Shown here in pieces: positions 7,701-16,700 of a DNA stretch of 64,000 bases (position 1 is its first letter; each line of letters begins with the position of its first letter). The stretch is from Aquisalibacillus elongatus. Its GTDB lineage: Bacteria; Bacillota; Bacilli; Bacillales; Alkalibacillaceae. The translations under genes and the position numbers were made by a program. The notes below the pieces were generated by a model. It searched no databases and had not been told where the DNA came from. It worked only from the letters and a program-made list of their open reading frames with translations. The DNA lies in the NCBI RefSeq assembly GCF_003843875.1, contig NZ_RKRF01000008.1:248001-312000 (forward strand). Reading direction: 5' to 3'.

Positions 7701-8522
7701 ATGCTAAGAGGCTATAATGCAGCAGGGGCCGGCATGATTGCGCAACAACGTTATCAAGATTCATTATCTAATAATATGTCAAATGCTCTAACACCAGGGT
7801 ATAAATCGGATCGTTCGACTTTTCGCGCGTTTCCGGAAATGCTCATGCGTGCTTATGACCAAAAGCAAATTCCGACTGAAAATAATCTAACCTTGCCCAA
7901 TAACCAAACACTCGGTTCAATTAATTCTGGTGTCTACATGCAAGAAGATGTTCCGTTGTTTCAGCAAGGTGATTTGCGCGAAACAGGTATTTCAACAGAT
8001 TTGGCGCTAGTTAATCAAGAAGTTCCTGATGAGACAGGATTTTTATTTTACCGGGTCCAAAATGGTGATGGAGAGGAACGTTTTACCCGTAACGGAAACT
8101 TCACAGTGGATGGAGAAGGGTATTTAACGACATCTGAAGGCTATTATGTGTTAGATGAAAACAACGAGCGAATTCAAACAGGAACAGAGCAGTTTGAAGT
8201 GACGGAAAACGGACAAGTCATCTCGCCGTTTGATAATACGCTACTTGGCATCGCTTATCATCCTAACGCCAATGATTTTGTTAAAGAAGGAGACAACCTT
8301 TTTCAAAATGAAGGCGATGTAGCGGTACAAGATGCGCGTGCGGTAGAAGGCGCGGATTTTAGTGTTTCACAAGGTCAACTTGAGCGAAGCAATGTTGATC
8401 CACAACAAACGATGACAGAGATGATGCGATCATATCGTTTATTTGAAATCAATCAACAAGTGACCAAAATCTACGACCAAAGCATGGACATGGCTGCCAA
8501 TCAAATTGGCCGCTTACGTTAA
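7701..8522 (+). CDS. flhO: Flagellar hook-basal body (rod) protein FlhO
   Basis: FlhO is a distal/proximal rod component of the FlgF/FlgG family. The 273-residue protein has the family N-terminus with conserved SNNMSNALTPGYKSDRSTF, the central FlgE/F/G-like domain (FTRNGNFTVDGEGYLTTSEGYYVL), and the C-terminal heptad helix ending MTEMMRSYRLFEINQQVTKIYDQSMDMAANQIG. The N- and C-terminal helices polymerise in the rod. AAAAGGAGGCGCACCTA precedes the ATG. It is 20 bases from flhP, a two-gene unit as in B. subtilis; no sigma-D promoter was evident. Confidence 0.94.
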   Translation: MLRGYNAAGAGMIAQQRYQDSLSNNMSNALTPGYKSDRSTFRAFPEMLMRAYDQKQIPTENNLTLPNNQTLGSINSGVYMQEDVPLFQQGDLRETGISTDLALVNQEVPDETGFLFYRVQNGDGEERFTRNGNFTVDGEGYLTTSEGYYVLDENNERIQTGTEQFEVTENGQVISPFDNTLLGIAYHPNANDFVKEGDNLFQNEGDVAVQDARAVEGADFSVSQGQLERSNVDPQQTMTEMMRSYRLFEINQQVTKIYDQSMDMAANQIGRLR

Positions 8523-8542
8523 TATAAAGGAGGCCATTCCTG

Positions 8543-9370
8543 ATGCGTAATATGCTAAACGCTGCCTCAACGATGAATCAGCTGCAACAAAGAATGGACT
8601 TAACGTCTAATAATTTATCCAATCTTAATACATACGGATATAAGTCAAGACAAGCGCAATTTTCATCTTTATTATTCCAACAAGTGAATAATATGAATGG
8701 TGGGGATGCTGAATCTCCTCGTATGACACCAGAAGGAATTCGTGTAGGTTCTGGCGCACGCTTAGCACATACGAGTATGAGCTTAGACCCTGGAACGGTT
8801 CAAGAGACCGGTCGACCATTAGATGTAGCCATTCAAGATGAAAATCGATTTTTCGCAATTAATGCGCCCTTAGAAAATGGTGAAAGTGAAACTCGTTTTA
8901 CACGTTCGGGGAACTTTTATATACAACCCGTTAACGATAATGAGGTAATGCTAACCACTAGTGACGGAACACCTGCACACGGCCAGAACGGTCCCATCAT
9001 CTTAGAGGGTAATTTTGATGACATTGAATTGACCGAAGAAGGTGGCGTGCAAGTGACACGTGGAAATGAAACACAAGTTGAAGCCAATCTTCAAGTGGTG
9101 GATATTGAGAACACACGTGTCCTAGAAGCTACAGGTGACAATGCATTTCGAATCAATGAAGCGGACCTAGAAGTCCCTGCAGAAGCATTGGTTGAAAATA
9201 TTGCACCCCAAGAAGCCAATTTACAACCTTCTGCACTTGAGCAGTCAAATGTAGATATGGCAAAAGAATTCACAGATTTAACGGAAGCACAGCGCGCTTA
9301 TTCATTTAATTCACAATCTATTTCCATTGGTGATCAAATGATGGGATTAATCGGTAGCATGCGCTCTTAA
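8543..9370 (+). CDS. flhP: Flagellar hook-basal body (rod) protein FlhP
   Basis: Paralogue of the preceding gene and second rod protein of the pair. The 275-residue product starts MRNMLNAASTMNQLQQRMDLTSNNLSNLNTYGYKSR, the FlgG-type N-terminal helix with SNNLSN motif. It has the central FTRSGNFYIQPVND segment and ends with EQSNVDMAKEFTDLTEAQRAYSFNSQSISIGDQMMG, the terminal helix. Its ribosome binding site is AAAGGAGGCC. It is translated immediately after flhO. Confidence 0.94.
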   Translation: MRNMLNAASTMNQLQQRMDLTSNNLSNLNTYGYKSRQAQFSSLLFQQVNNMNGGDAESPRMTPEGIRVGSGARLAHTSMSLDPGTVQETGRPLDVAIQDENRFFAINAPLENGESETRFTRSGNFYIQPVNDNEVMLTTSDGTPAHGQNGPIILEGNFDDIELTEEGGVQVTRGNETQVEANLQVVDIENTRVLEATGDNAFRINEADLEVPAEALVENIAPQEANLQPSALEQSNVDMAKEFTDLTEAQRAYSFNSQSISIGDQMMGLIGSMRS

Positions 9371-9422
9371 TTTTTAATAAAATAGAGGCGGACTAAACGT
9401 TTGAAAGAATTGAGGTTTACAC

Positions 9423-9755
9423 ATGGCTTCAGAAGATAAGAATAAAAATAATCAGACTGATTCATCATCAGCTGAAGATACAAAAAAAAGAAAACTTAGA
9501 AAAAAACAACTAAAAGAAGAAAAGAAAAAAGATAAGCAAAAAGGCCCTATAAGACGTTTTATCAGCACTCGTATTCGATTTATTCCCGTTTGGTTACGCG
9601 TTATCATTGTAATCGCACTTTGTTTTGTAGCGTTTTATGTAGGTCTGGGCTTTGGTTTTTCATCACTCGGCGAAGGAGAAGACCCAGATACCGTAAGATC
9701 ACTCGAATTCTGGAGATACATCTGGGATTACATTCAAGGTGAGCCCGTATCTTAA
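9423..9755 (+). CDS. EpuA-family small membrane protein (often annotated RNA polymerase subunit beta)
   Basis: The 110-residue protein has a highly charged Lys/Glu N-terminal third (residues 1-42), an amphipathic [14 protein letters not shown] patch, a single membrane helix (about 59-80, [23 protein letters not shown]) and a short C-terminus ending [14 protein letters not shown]. This is the EpuA family, which databases label 'DNA-directed RNA polymerase subunit beta' although nothing here resembles RpoB. It is 11 bases upstream of fabZ, the usual context in Bacillales. Function is unknown. Confidence 0.8.
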   Translation: MASEDKNKNNQTDSSSAEDTKKRKLRKKQLKEEKKKDKQKGPIRRFISTRIRFIPVWLRVIIVIALCFVAFYVGLGFGFSSLGEGEDPDTVRSLEFWRYIWDYIQGEPVS

Positions 9756-9766
9756 GGAGGAAAACC

Positions 9767-10207
9767 ATGTTAGATATCGAACAGATCAAATCGATTATTC
9801 CACACCGTTATCCGTTTTTACTAATCGACCAAGTTGACGAATTAGAAGAAGGAAAACGAGCAGTCGGCTATAAAAATGTCACGGCAAATGAACCATTTTT
9901 CCAAGGCCATTTTCCAGAGTATATGGTCATGCCAGGTGTACTTATTGTAGAAGCGCTAGCCCAGGTAGGTGCGGTAGCCATTTTGCAAAAGGAAGAAAAC
10001 CAAGGCAAACTCGGCATGTTCACCGGAATTGATAAATGCCGTTTTAAACGCCAGGTAAAACCAGGCGACCGTCTAAAGCTAGAAGTCGAAATGCTTCGCT
10101 TAAAAGGCCCAATCGGAAAAGCCAAAGCATTAGCAACAGTCGATGGCGAGATGGCATGCGAAGCTGAAATTATGTTCGCAGTCGTTGACCCGAATGAAGA
10201 GAAGTAA
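9767..10207 (+). CDS. fabZ: 3-hydroxyacyl-ACP dehydratase FabZ
   Basis: FabZ removes water from 3-hydroxyacyl-ACP in type II fatty-acid elongation. The 146-residue hot-dog-fold protein shows [14 protein letters not shown] at the start, the catalytic His48 in [23 protein letters not shown] and the catalytic Glu62 in the same block, and [11 protein letters not shown] typical of FabZ. AAGGAGGAAAACC precedes the ATG. Length and motifs are standard; there is nothing unusual. Confidence 0.97.
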   Translation: MLDIEQIKSIIPHRYPFLLIDQVDELEEGKRAVGYKNVTANEPFFQGHFPEYMVMPGVLIVEALAQVGAVAILQKEENQGKLGMFTGIDKCRFKRQVKPGDRLKLEVEMLRLKGPIGKAKALATVDGEMACEAEIMFAVVDPNEEK

Positions 10208-10209
10208 GT

Positions 10210-10250
10210 AATCCTTGCTATCCAACAGGATGGCAAGGATTTTCTGTTTT
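10210..10250 (+). terminator. Terminator after fabZ
   Basis: AATCCTTGC..ATCC and GGAT..GCAAGGATT form a two-part stem followed by TTCTGTTTT, directly after the fabZ stop. Confidence 0.85.
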
Positions 10251-10337
10251 CACAAAAAAATTTACCAATTTGATGATAAAACTTAAAAATATGGTAACAC
10301 TATGCTCGAGGAATACAACTTTAGGAGGTACAAAAGG

Positions 10338-10577
10338 ATGAAATTACTTAAGCTTTTTATGGCAGCATTATTAGTATTAGGAACACTTGGTGCTTGTGCC
10401 ACTGAAGAACAAGAGCCAGACCAAGAACAGCCGGATGATGGCAACAACGGTAATGAAGAAAACGGTGGCATGAATGGTGGCAATGGTGAGTCCGAGCAAG
10501 ATCAAATGCAAGATGACATGGACGACCCTGAGAATGGCAACAATGACGGTGGTATGAACGAAGACGAAAAAGAATAA
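10338..10577 (+). CDS. Small acidic lipoprotein
   Basis: The 79-residue product has a lipoprotein signal peptide with lipobox LGAC (Cys ~18). The mature part is low-complexity and acidic, made of Glu/Gln/Asp and Asn-Gly-Met runs (NGGMNGGN, DDMDDPENGNND). The ATG at 10338 is used because AGGAGGTACAAAAGG precedes it; an in-frame ATG at 10302 has no such site. I do not recognise a family. It shares a bidirectional terminator with the convergent yjfB-like gene. Confidence 0.75.
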   Translation: MKLLKLFMAALLVLGTLGACATEEQEPDQEQPDDGNNGNEENGGMNGGNGESEQDQMQDDMDDPENGNNDGGMNEDEKE

Positions 10578-10583
10578 TAAAAG

Positions 10584-10610
10584 AAGCTTTCGCGAAATTC
10601 GCGAAAGCTT
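10584..10610. terminator. Bidirectional terminator
   Basis: A near-perfect palindrome (AAGCTTTCGCGAA / TTCGCGAAAGCTT) lies between convergent genes, with T-rich tails on both strands. Confidence 0.85.
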
Positions 10611-10615
10611 TACTT

Positions 10616-10789
10616 TTACGCCTTTACATCCAGACGATTTCCAAGGTTAGGGTGGGCGGAATCCATAAGCTTTTGCAAGCCTTCAGATTGAATCTGCATT
10701 TGGTCCTTCGCCTGATTCATCACGCTCACGCCGACCTGCTGCTTAAGTTGCGCTTGATTCATGACGACCGAAGCTGCAGCTACATCCAT
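10616..10789 (-). CDS. YjfB family motility protein
   Basis: This 57-residue ORF reads MDVAAASVVMNQAQLKQQVG, then VSVMNQAKDQMQIQ and ends HPNLGNRLDVKA. It matches the YjfB-like putative motility family: short, starting M-D-[IV], with S-V-x-x-x-Q and ending H-P-x-L-G-x-x-[IL]-D. GAGGTGATGAG lies before the ATG. A sigma-D-type promoter sits 30 bases upstream (10819-10844), which supports a motility or chemotaxis regulon role. It is convergent with the small lipoprotein gene. The exact molecular function of the family is not known. Confidence 0.88.
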   Translation of the reverse strand: MDVAAASVVMNQAQLKQQVGVSVMNQAKDQMQIQSEGLQKLMDSAHPNLGNRLDVKA

Positions 10790-10818
10790 CTCATCACCTC
10801 ACTAGATCCTTTTGTATT

Positions 10819-10844
10819 CTATCGACAAAACACAACAAAATTTA
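10819..10844 (-). promoter_or_regulatory. Sigma-D-type promoter of the yjfB-like gene
   Basis: Reading on the minus strand, TAAA (10844-10841) is followed after 14 bases by GTCGATAG (10826-10819). The sigma-D consensus is TAAA-N15-GCCGATAT, so this matches 4/4 and 6/8 with near-ideal spacing. Confidence 0.65.
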
Positions 10845-10894
10845 AATCGTGGGGCAAACTAACTAAATTTTTTATAGAAAATGTAAAGAAAATA

Positions 10895-10924
10895 TTGCCA
10901 ATATATTATAAATTATTGTAAAAT
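10895..10924 (+). promoter_or_regulatory. Likely sigma-A promoter of comK
   Basis: TTGCCA (10895-10900), an 18-base AT-rich spacer and TAAAAT (10919-10924) lie 48 bases before the comK start. A-tract/T-tract pairs flank it, as in ComK boxes, but none is a perfect AAAA-N5-TTTT. Confidence 0.5.
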
Positions 10925-10971
10925 TTTCTTTGGATTGACAAATTGAGATGATTTGAAGGAGGAAATGAAAT

Positions 10972-11457
10972 ATGGTCAATTCGAAAAAAGTCGATACTTA
11001 CACCATCACCAACCAAACAATGGTCATTTCGCCTAATTATGATCCGATTTATCAAACAAAGATCTACGAACGTGACGAAGTCTACTTGTGCAAGCAAACA
11101 CCGCTGAAAATCATTGACTCCTCATGCATCAAGCAAGGCGCCGCAACGTTCAAAGGGCGAAAGCAAGCAGCAGAACATGTAACCGGGAAAAAAGTGATGC
11201 TCCCCATCCCAGTCGAACCCTACAAAGGCATCATCCTAATGCCCACCAAAAAAGTGAAAGACCCTTACTGCACCTGGATAGCCTACTGCCATGTCAAAGA
11301 AATTCAACACCTCTCGAAAAACAAAAACGAAACCGAATTAATTTTCTACAATGATCAAACCTATCGCGTCGAGATACCACCAACCAGAATGCAAAACCAA
11401 ATACTCCTCGCCTCATTCGTGTTTGGTTACTTTATAAAAGAACAATATATCTCATAA
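10972..11457 (+). CDS. comK: Competence transcription factor ComK homologue
   Basis: ComK is the master activator of the DNA-uptake genes. The 161-residue product shows the family core: VYLCKQTPLKIIDSSCIKQGAATFKGRK (about residues 43-70), a VTG block, GIILMPTKKVKDPYCTWIAYCHVKEI (about 85-110), and the QNQILLASFVFGYFIKEQYI end. It is about 30 residues shorter than B. subtilis ComK, missing the C-terminal tail that matters there for activation and MecA recognition, so control may differ. GAAGGAGGAAATGAAAT precedes the ATG. Natural competence would supply DNA for the cassette exchanges proposed at 18-52 kb; that link is inference. Confidence 0.88.
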   Translation: MVNSKKVDTYTITNQTMVISPNYDPIYQTKIYERDEVYLCKQTPLKIIDSSCIKQGAATFKGRKQAAEHVTGKKVMLPIPVEPYKGIILMPTKKVKDPYCTWIAYCHVKEIQHLSKNKNETELIFYNDQTYRVEIPPTRMQNQILLASFVFGYFIKEQYIS

Positions 11458-11508
11458 AGCGCTTGCTCCGACCTTTTACGTGTAAAAGTGAGGGGCGAGC
11501 TTTTTTTA
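11458..11508 (+). terminator. Terminator after comK
   Basis: A long imperfect stem (GCTTGCTCCGACCTTTTAC with GTAAAAGTGAGGGGCGAGC) is followed by TTTTTTTATT, overlapping the end of comK. Confidence 0.85.
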
Positions 11509-11522
11509 TTTTGTCAATTTCG

Positions 11523-11950
11523 AGCAGAATTACAGCAAGCCGGTTCAAAATTTCAGCATCGTCCAAAGAAATTTCGCCAAACAGCGAAAGAATTCCCGCA
11601 TAAGCAGGAGCGCGCACAAGAATTTCAGCATACCCGAGCAGAATTTCAGCATCGGATGGAAAAATTTCAGCATAGACCGAGGAATTTTCGTCAAGCTGTC
11701 AGAAAAATTCAGTGTAAGAATGATCATACAGCAGATTTTCAGTATGTGCGGTCAAAATTTCAGCATCAAGCGATAAAATTTCAGTATGGCCCGAAGAAAT
11801 TTCGCCAAGCAATGTAAGACTTTCAGTATAAGCTGGAGCCCACACGAGAATTTCGGAATACACGATCAGAATTTCAGCATCAGACGGAAATATTTCAGCA
11901 TAGCCAGAAGAAATTCCACTAAGCCACGCGAAAATCCCGCGATAGAAAAA
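11523..11950 (+). repeat. 21-bp periodic AATTTCAGCAT array 1
   Basis: Units of about 21 bp consist of a conserved RAATTTCAGCAT block and about 9 variable bases. Six exact AATTTCAGCAT blocks are present, with variants AATTTCGCCAA and TTTCAGTAT. Spacing of 21 is exact in places (three consecutive blocks from about 11630 to 11690). All blocks point the same way as the flanking genes. The array starts 15 bases after the comK terminator and stops before the tetR promoter. Open frames run through it on both strands as heptad-repeat peptides only because the period is divisible by three; they lack ribosome binding sites and are not annotated. Confidence 0.75.
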
Positions 11951-12001
11951 TCTCATTATACGAAGTTCAAAAGATGTTCAAATTTATATCATGTAAACCA
12001 G

Positions 12002-12030
12002 TTGTAGCATGCGTAAAATTAACGTATAGT
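12002..12030 (+). promoter_or_regulatory. Likely sigma-A promoter of the tetR-RND operon
   Basis: TTGTAG (12002-12007), a 17-base spacer and TATAGT (12025-12030) lie upstream of the TetR gene, just before its likely operator. Confidence 0.5.
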
Positions 12031-12034
12031 GGAA

Positions 12035-12052
12035 AATGACTGACTGGTCATT
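12035..12052 (+). promoter_or_regulatory. Putative TetR-family operator
   Basis: The inverted repeat AATGAC-N6-GTCATT (core TGACTGACTGGTCA) sits between the promoter -10 and the tetR start, the expected place for self-repression. Its TGACTGAC/GGTCA form is common for TetR regulators of Bacillus efflux genes. Confidence 0.6.
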
Positions 12053-12075
12053 CTATTAGAAAAGAGGCTTGTCGT

Positions 12076-12912
12076 ATGCAAGATAAGAAACAGCAAATCA
12101 TTGAAAGCAGTATTAAGCTTTTTGCGAAGAAGGGGTTTCACTCGACGTCAGTCCAGCAGATCGTCAATGAAGCCAACGTCGCGAAAGGCTCATTTTATAA
12201 TTATTTTGAATCAAAAGAAGATCTAATGGTTTCGATTTATGATTACTATTTTGTCACCATTATGGAAAAAATGAATGAAGCGAAAGTTGAATCTAATCCG
12301 AGAAAAGTTCTGATCAAACAACTGGATATTTACTTTCAGTTTTTAGTCGACCACAAACCATTTCTCATCATGCTATTGCGCGATCAAGTACCGCTGGTTG
12401 ACGATGTGGAGTCATTTATTATTCAAATGCGTCAACAAAACTTCGATTGGTCGAAAGAAAATATTCTCGCGGTATATGGCGAGGACATTCGACCTTACGA
12501 AAATGACGCTGCCGTCATGCTTGAGGGGATCATCCATAGCTACTCAAGCTGGCTGGTTGTCGATGCTGAAACGCTGGATTTAGATGTGCTGCCGCGTTTT
12601 ATCGTGAATCGACTGGATGACGTTTGTTACGGCATGATGAAAAATCAAGATAAAACCGCCATCCGAGATTTGCCACAAGTGTTCAGACATCATGATTTAC
12701 TCATCAGTAAAATTAGGCAGATCATTCAAGGTGCCATCTCTGAAGAAAAAGATAAAGCTTTAGAAGCACTAGATGTCATCGAACAAGAAGTTACAAAAAA
12801 AGAACCGCAATCAATCATCATTGATTCGATGATCGAGCATTTGAAAAAATTCGATGCGATATATAACGAAGTCTTAACACTTGAAAAAACATTGGAGCGT
12901 GATGATTCATGA
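12076..12912 (+). CDS. TetR/AcrR family transcriptional regulator
   Basis: The 278-residue repressor has an N-terminal TetR DNA-binding domain (residues 4-50: QQIIESSIKLFAKKGFHSTS, VQQIVNEANVAKGSFYNYFE, SKEDLMVSIYDYY) and a long helical ligand-binding part. It is longer than the ~200-residue average, with an extra C-terminal helix. It overlaps the adaptor gene by 4 bases and is followed by an RND pump, so it most likely represses this operon and is induced by a pump substrate. The arrangement recalls YerO-SwrC of B. subtilis. Ribosome binding site AAAGAGGCTTGTCGT. Confidence 0.9.
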   Translation: MQDKKQQIIESSIKLFAKKGFHSTSVQQIVNEANVAKGSFYNYFESKEDLMVSIYDYYFVTIMEKMNEAKVESNPRKVLIKQLDIYFQFLVDHKPFLIMLLRDQVPLVDDVESFIIQMRQQNFDWSKENILAVYGEDIRPYENDAAVMLEGIIHSYSSWLVVDAETLDLDVLPRFIVNRLDDVCYGMMKNQDKTAIRDLPQVFRHHDLLISKIRQIIQGAISEEKDKALEALDVIEQEVTKKEPQSIIIDSMIEHLKKFDAIYNEVLTLEKTLERDDS

Positions 12913-13787
12913 AAAAATTTATTCTACTCGTAACGTTATTGACGTTTGCAATCACTTTGGTTGCTTGCAACGAAGAACCTGAAGAGGAAGAAACAGAAAC
13001 AACGGCTATCCCAGTTGAAATTGATGAAGTCGTTCAAACAGATTTTACTGAAACTCGCACGTTTGTCGGGCGAATGGTGCCAAGCGATCAAATGCCAGTT
13101 GTTCCTGAAATGGCTGGCGAAGTTGATGAGCTACTAGTTGAACAAGGCGATACGGTTGAAGAAGGGGATGTGTTAGCTGAAATCGTTCATCCACAATACG
13201 GACGCCAAGAGTTAGAAGCACCAATGGATGGTCAAATCGAACAGCTTAACATGGTAGAAGGTCGTGCTATTACGACGGAAAACCCAGCAGCTGTCGTTGT
13301 GGCCATCGATCCTTTAAACTTAACATTCAATGTGCCAGCTAGTGAGCTGAGCAAGTTTTCCGTAGACGACGAAATTGACTTTACTGTTTCACAATTAAGT
13401 GAAGAAGGAACGGCAACGGTTACGTCAATTCCTAGCTCAGCTGGTGAAACCGGAACATTCACCATAGAAGCGGAAATCGATAATGAAAATCATAGCATTT
13501 TATCCGGTGTCACCGCACAAGTTTTATTAAACGTCGTTGTTGAAGAAAATGTGCTTACGGTTCCAACCGAAGCCGTCGTTGAGCGCGAAGGCGGAACGGT
13601 CGTTTATAAAGTCGATGGGGAGCAAGCCGCCGAAGTTCCGGTTGAAGTGATTAACATGCAATCTGCAAATACAGCGATTGAAGCGGCTGAAGATACTTCA
13701 CTCGAAGAAGGTGACTCTGTCGTCGTGCGCGGCCAGTTGACCTTATCTGACGGGCAGAAAATTAGCATCCAAGAGGAGGGTCAATAA
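12909..13787 (+). CDS. RND efflux adaptor subunit (HlyD family), lipoprotein
   Basis: The 292-residue product has a lipoprotein signal (LVAC lipobox, Cys ~20) and the membrane-fusion-protein layout: a beta-barrel/lipoyl half (VDELLVEQGDTVEEGDVLAEI, about residues 75-95) closely followed by its second half (APMDGQIEQLNMVEGRAI). Then come a beta-barrel domain and a membrane-proximal domain ending SLEEGDSVVVRGQLTLSDGQKI. The alpha-hairpin is almost absent, as expected in a Gram-positive cell with no outer-membrane channel. It overlaps tetR by 4 bases and the permease by 1 base. Confidence 0.9.
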   Translation: MKKFILLVTLLTFAITLVACNEEPEEEETETTAIPVEIDEVVQTDFTETRTFVGRMVPSDQMPVVPEMAGEVDELLVEQGDTVEEGDVLAEIVHPQYGRQELEAPMDGQIEQLNMVEGRAITTENPAAVVVAIDPLNLTFNVPASELSKFSVDDEIDFTVSQLSEEGTATVTSIPSSAGETGTFTIEAEIDNENHSILSGVTAQVLLNVVVEENVLTVPTEAVVEREGGTVVYKVDGEQAAEVPVEVINMQSANTAIEAAEDTSLEEGDSVVVRGQLTLSDGQKISIQEEGQ

Positions 13788-16700
13788 TGCGCCTCGTTGA
13801 ATCGTCCATCAAGCGCCCAGTTGGGGTGACGATGATTATCCTGGCCATCCTAGCGCTAGGATTTGTCTCATTTCGAAATTTATCTGTTGATTTATATCCT
13901 GACATCGATTTACCAATTGCCGTAGTCGCAACGAACTACGAAGGAGCAGCGCCGCAAGAAGTTGAGGAGCTCGTGACGAAACCAATTGAATCATCCGTGG
14001 CGACGATCGAAGGAATTGACACGATCCAAGCCCAATCACAGCCTGGAAACTCACTCGTCGTCATGATGTTTTCGACCGATACCAACTTAGATAACGCCCT
14101 CCTCAACGTACGGGAGTCAGTCGATCAAGTGAAAGGCTTTCTCCCTGACGGAGCAGGAGAACCCAGTGTCCTTCGGTTTGACCCGCAGCAAATGCCAGTC
14201 ATGTGGGTTGGCTTAACAGGCGATGATAAAGCTACTTTACAAAGCTTATCAGAAGAAGAAATTCAGCCGTTATTTGAACGACAGCAAGGCGTCGGCTCAG
14301 TAGGTATTGAAGGCGGCATTAGTGAAGAAGTACGTGTTGAGCTCGACCAAGAGCGGCTTAACCAATTCGGCTTATCCTCACAACAAGTGATGGAAGCCGT
14401 CCGAAGCTCCAATCAAAGTATGTCTGGAGGTGTCATCTCACGCGGAACCCAGGAGCTGCAAATCCGAATCTTGGGCGAATATGAATCATTAGATGATATT
14501 CGTGAAACGTCGATCCAAACGCCACAAAACGAGTTTATCGAGCTTGCCGATGTCGCAACCGTTGAGCGCGGCACAACTGAAAGAACCGGTGAATCGTATG
14601 TAAACGGCAAAGAAGCAGTCGTCATGAACATTTTGAAAAAGACTGACGGAAACACTGTCGCCGTCTCAGATGAAATCAACAACGCTTTATCAGAGGCTCG
14701 AGAAAAATTACCTGACAATGTTGAAATTAACACCGTGTTTGACACAGCCGATTTTATCCGAATGTCGATTGACTCGGTTGTGCAAAACTTATTACTCGGT
14801 GCCGTGTTTGCGATTCTTATTTTACTTTTATTCCTGAAAAGTTTACGCGCAACACTCGTCATCAGCTTATCGATTCCGATTGCGGTTATTACAACCTTCA
14901 CGCTGATGTACTTTACCGGTGAAACGGTGAACATTTTAACGATGGGTGGCTTGGCGCTCGGAATCGGGATGATGGTCGACAGCGCCATCGTCATACTGGA
15001 GCATATCGTCACCTACAGGGAGCGGGGATATTCTCTGAAAGAAGCGGCTAAACACGGCGCGTCTGAAATCGCACCAGCCGTGATTGCATCGACAACCACG
15101 ACCTTAGTCGTTTTCTTACCGATCGTGTTTGTTGACGGCATCGCATCAGAGATTTTCACACCGCTCGCGCTAACCGTGGCCTTTGCGCTGATCGCATCAT
15201 TAGCAGCATCACTGACATTAATTCCGATGCTGTCATCTAAAATGTTGAAAAAATTAAGCGATGGAAACGGTCGTCGTTACTGGTTCGACCGTCTGCTCGG
15301 AAAAATCATTGGAATGTATCAAGGCATACTCAGTCGAGCATTGAAATTTAGAAAAACATCCATTTTAATTACAACCATTGTCATTGTCGCAAGCTTGGCG
15401 TTAATCCCAAGACTTGGCTTGGCTTTCATTCCAGAAGCCGACCAAGGCCAAATCGAAGTTAGCGTTGAAACACCAGCTGGTTCCAACTTAGATACGACAC
15501 TTGATGTGGTCGAAGAGGTCAATGATGTCATGGCAAAAGACGATGCAATCGTTGAATCAAGCTATGGCTCAGTTGGAAGCTCCGGAGGCGGAATGTCATT
15601 TGGTTCGACAACGAATTCCGCATCCTACATGGTGCAACTCGTGCCAAAAGGTGAACGTGACGTTTCAACCGAAGAAGTCATGCAAAAATGGGATGAACAA
15701 GTACAAGAAATTCCTGGAGCCGATATAAGCGTAAGCGTTCTTGGCGCCTCCGTTAGCGGTGGTGACCCGATTCAAGTCGAGTTAAATGGACCTGACCACG
15801 ATGTCCTAACAGAACTCGCCGATCAAGTAACAACCATCATTAGTGACATCGAAGGCGTTCATAACCCTGGCACGTCTGCTAACGAAGGCCGCCCTGAGAT
15901 GCAAATCGTCGTTGATGAAGATACGGCGGCTGAGTACGGCATGACATATCAACAAATCATGGGGCAAATCAGCTCGAAACTAAACGGTCAAATCGCGACC
16001 CAATTTAGAACGGAAGGCGAAGAATTGGACGTTCGAATTTTAACGCCAAAAGACGAACGCGATACGATCGAAGAAGTTGAAGACTTGAAAATTGCGACCC
16101 CATCTGGTGACCAAATTCGACTTGAAACCGTCGCGTCTCTAGAGCAGGTTCAAGGTCCAGTCACGTTAACCCGTCAAAACCAGCAGCGACGCGTTGTGGT
16201 CTCAGCTGAGTTAGTCGGAAGCGACCTTGGTACAGTCACAAACGAAATCGATAGCCGAATGAGCGGTCTCGAATTACCAGAGGGATACGATTACAACATC
16301 GGCGGCCAAGCCGAGGATATGATGGAAGCATTCGGCGACTTAGCCCTTGCGCTAGTCTTCTCCATCTTCCTAGTGTACGCGGTCATGGCTGTGCAGTTTG
16401 AAAACTTCTTACATCCGTTTATCATCATGTTCTCATTACCAACGATGATTATCGGAGTCATTCTCGGCCTGTTTGTCACAGGCTTGCCGTTATCCATTCC
16501 GGCATTCATAGGGGTGATCATGCTCGCCGGAATTGTCGTCAACAACGCCATCGTCCTAGTCGATTACATTAACATCCTACGACGAAAAGGCGTTGAACGA
16601 TTCGAAGCGATCGTTGAAGCAGGAGGCAACCGTCTGCGCCCAATCCTAATGACATCACTAACGACCATCTTAGGGATGATCCCACTGTCAATAGGCCTAG

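Noticed and set aside
11488..11956. Open frames on both strands with heptad peptides (EFQHxxx on plus, DAEILxx on minus) in array 1; the same in arrays 2 and 3
   Set aside because: They follow from a 21-bp period without stops, have no ribosome sites, and both strands are open at once. They are annotated as DNA repeats.
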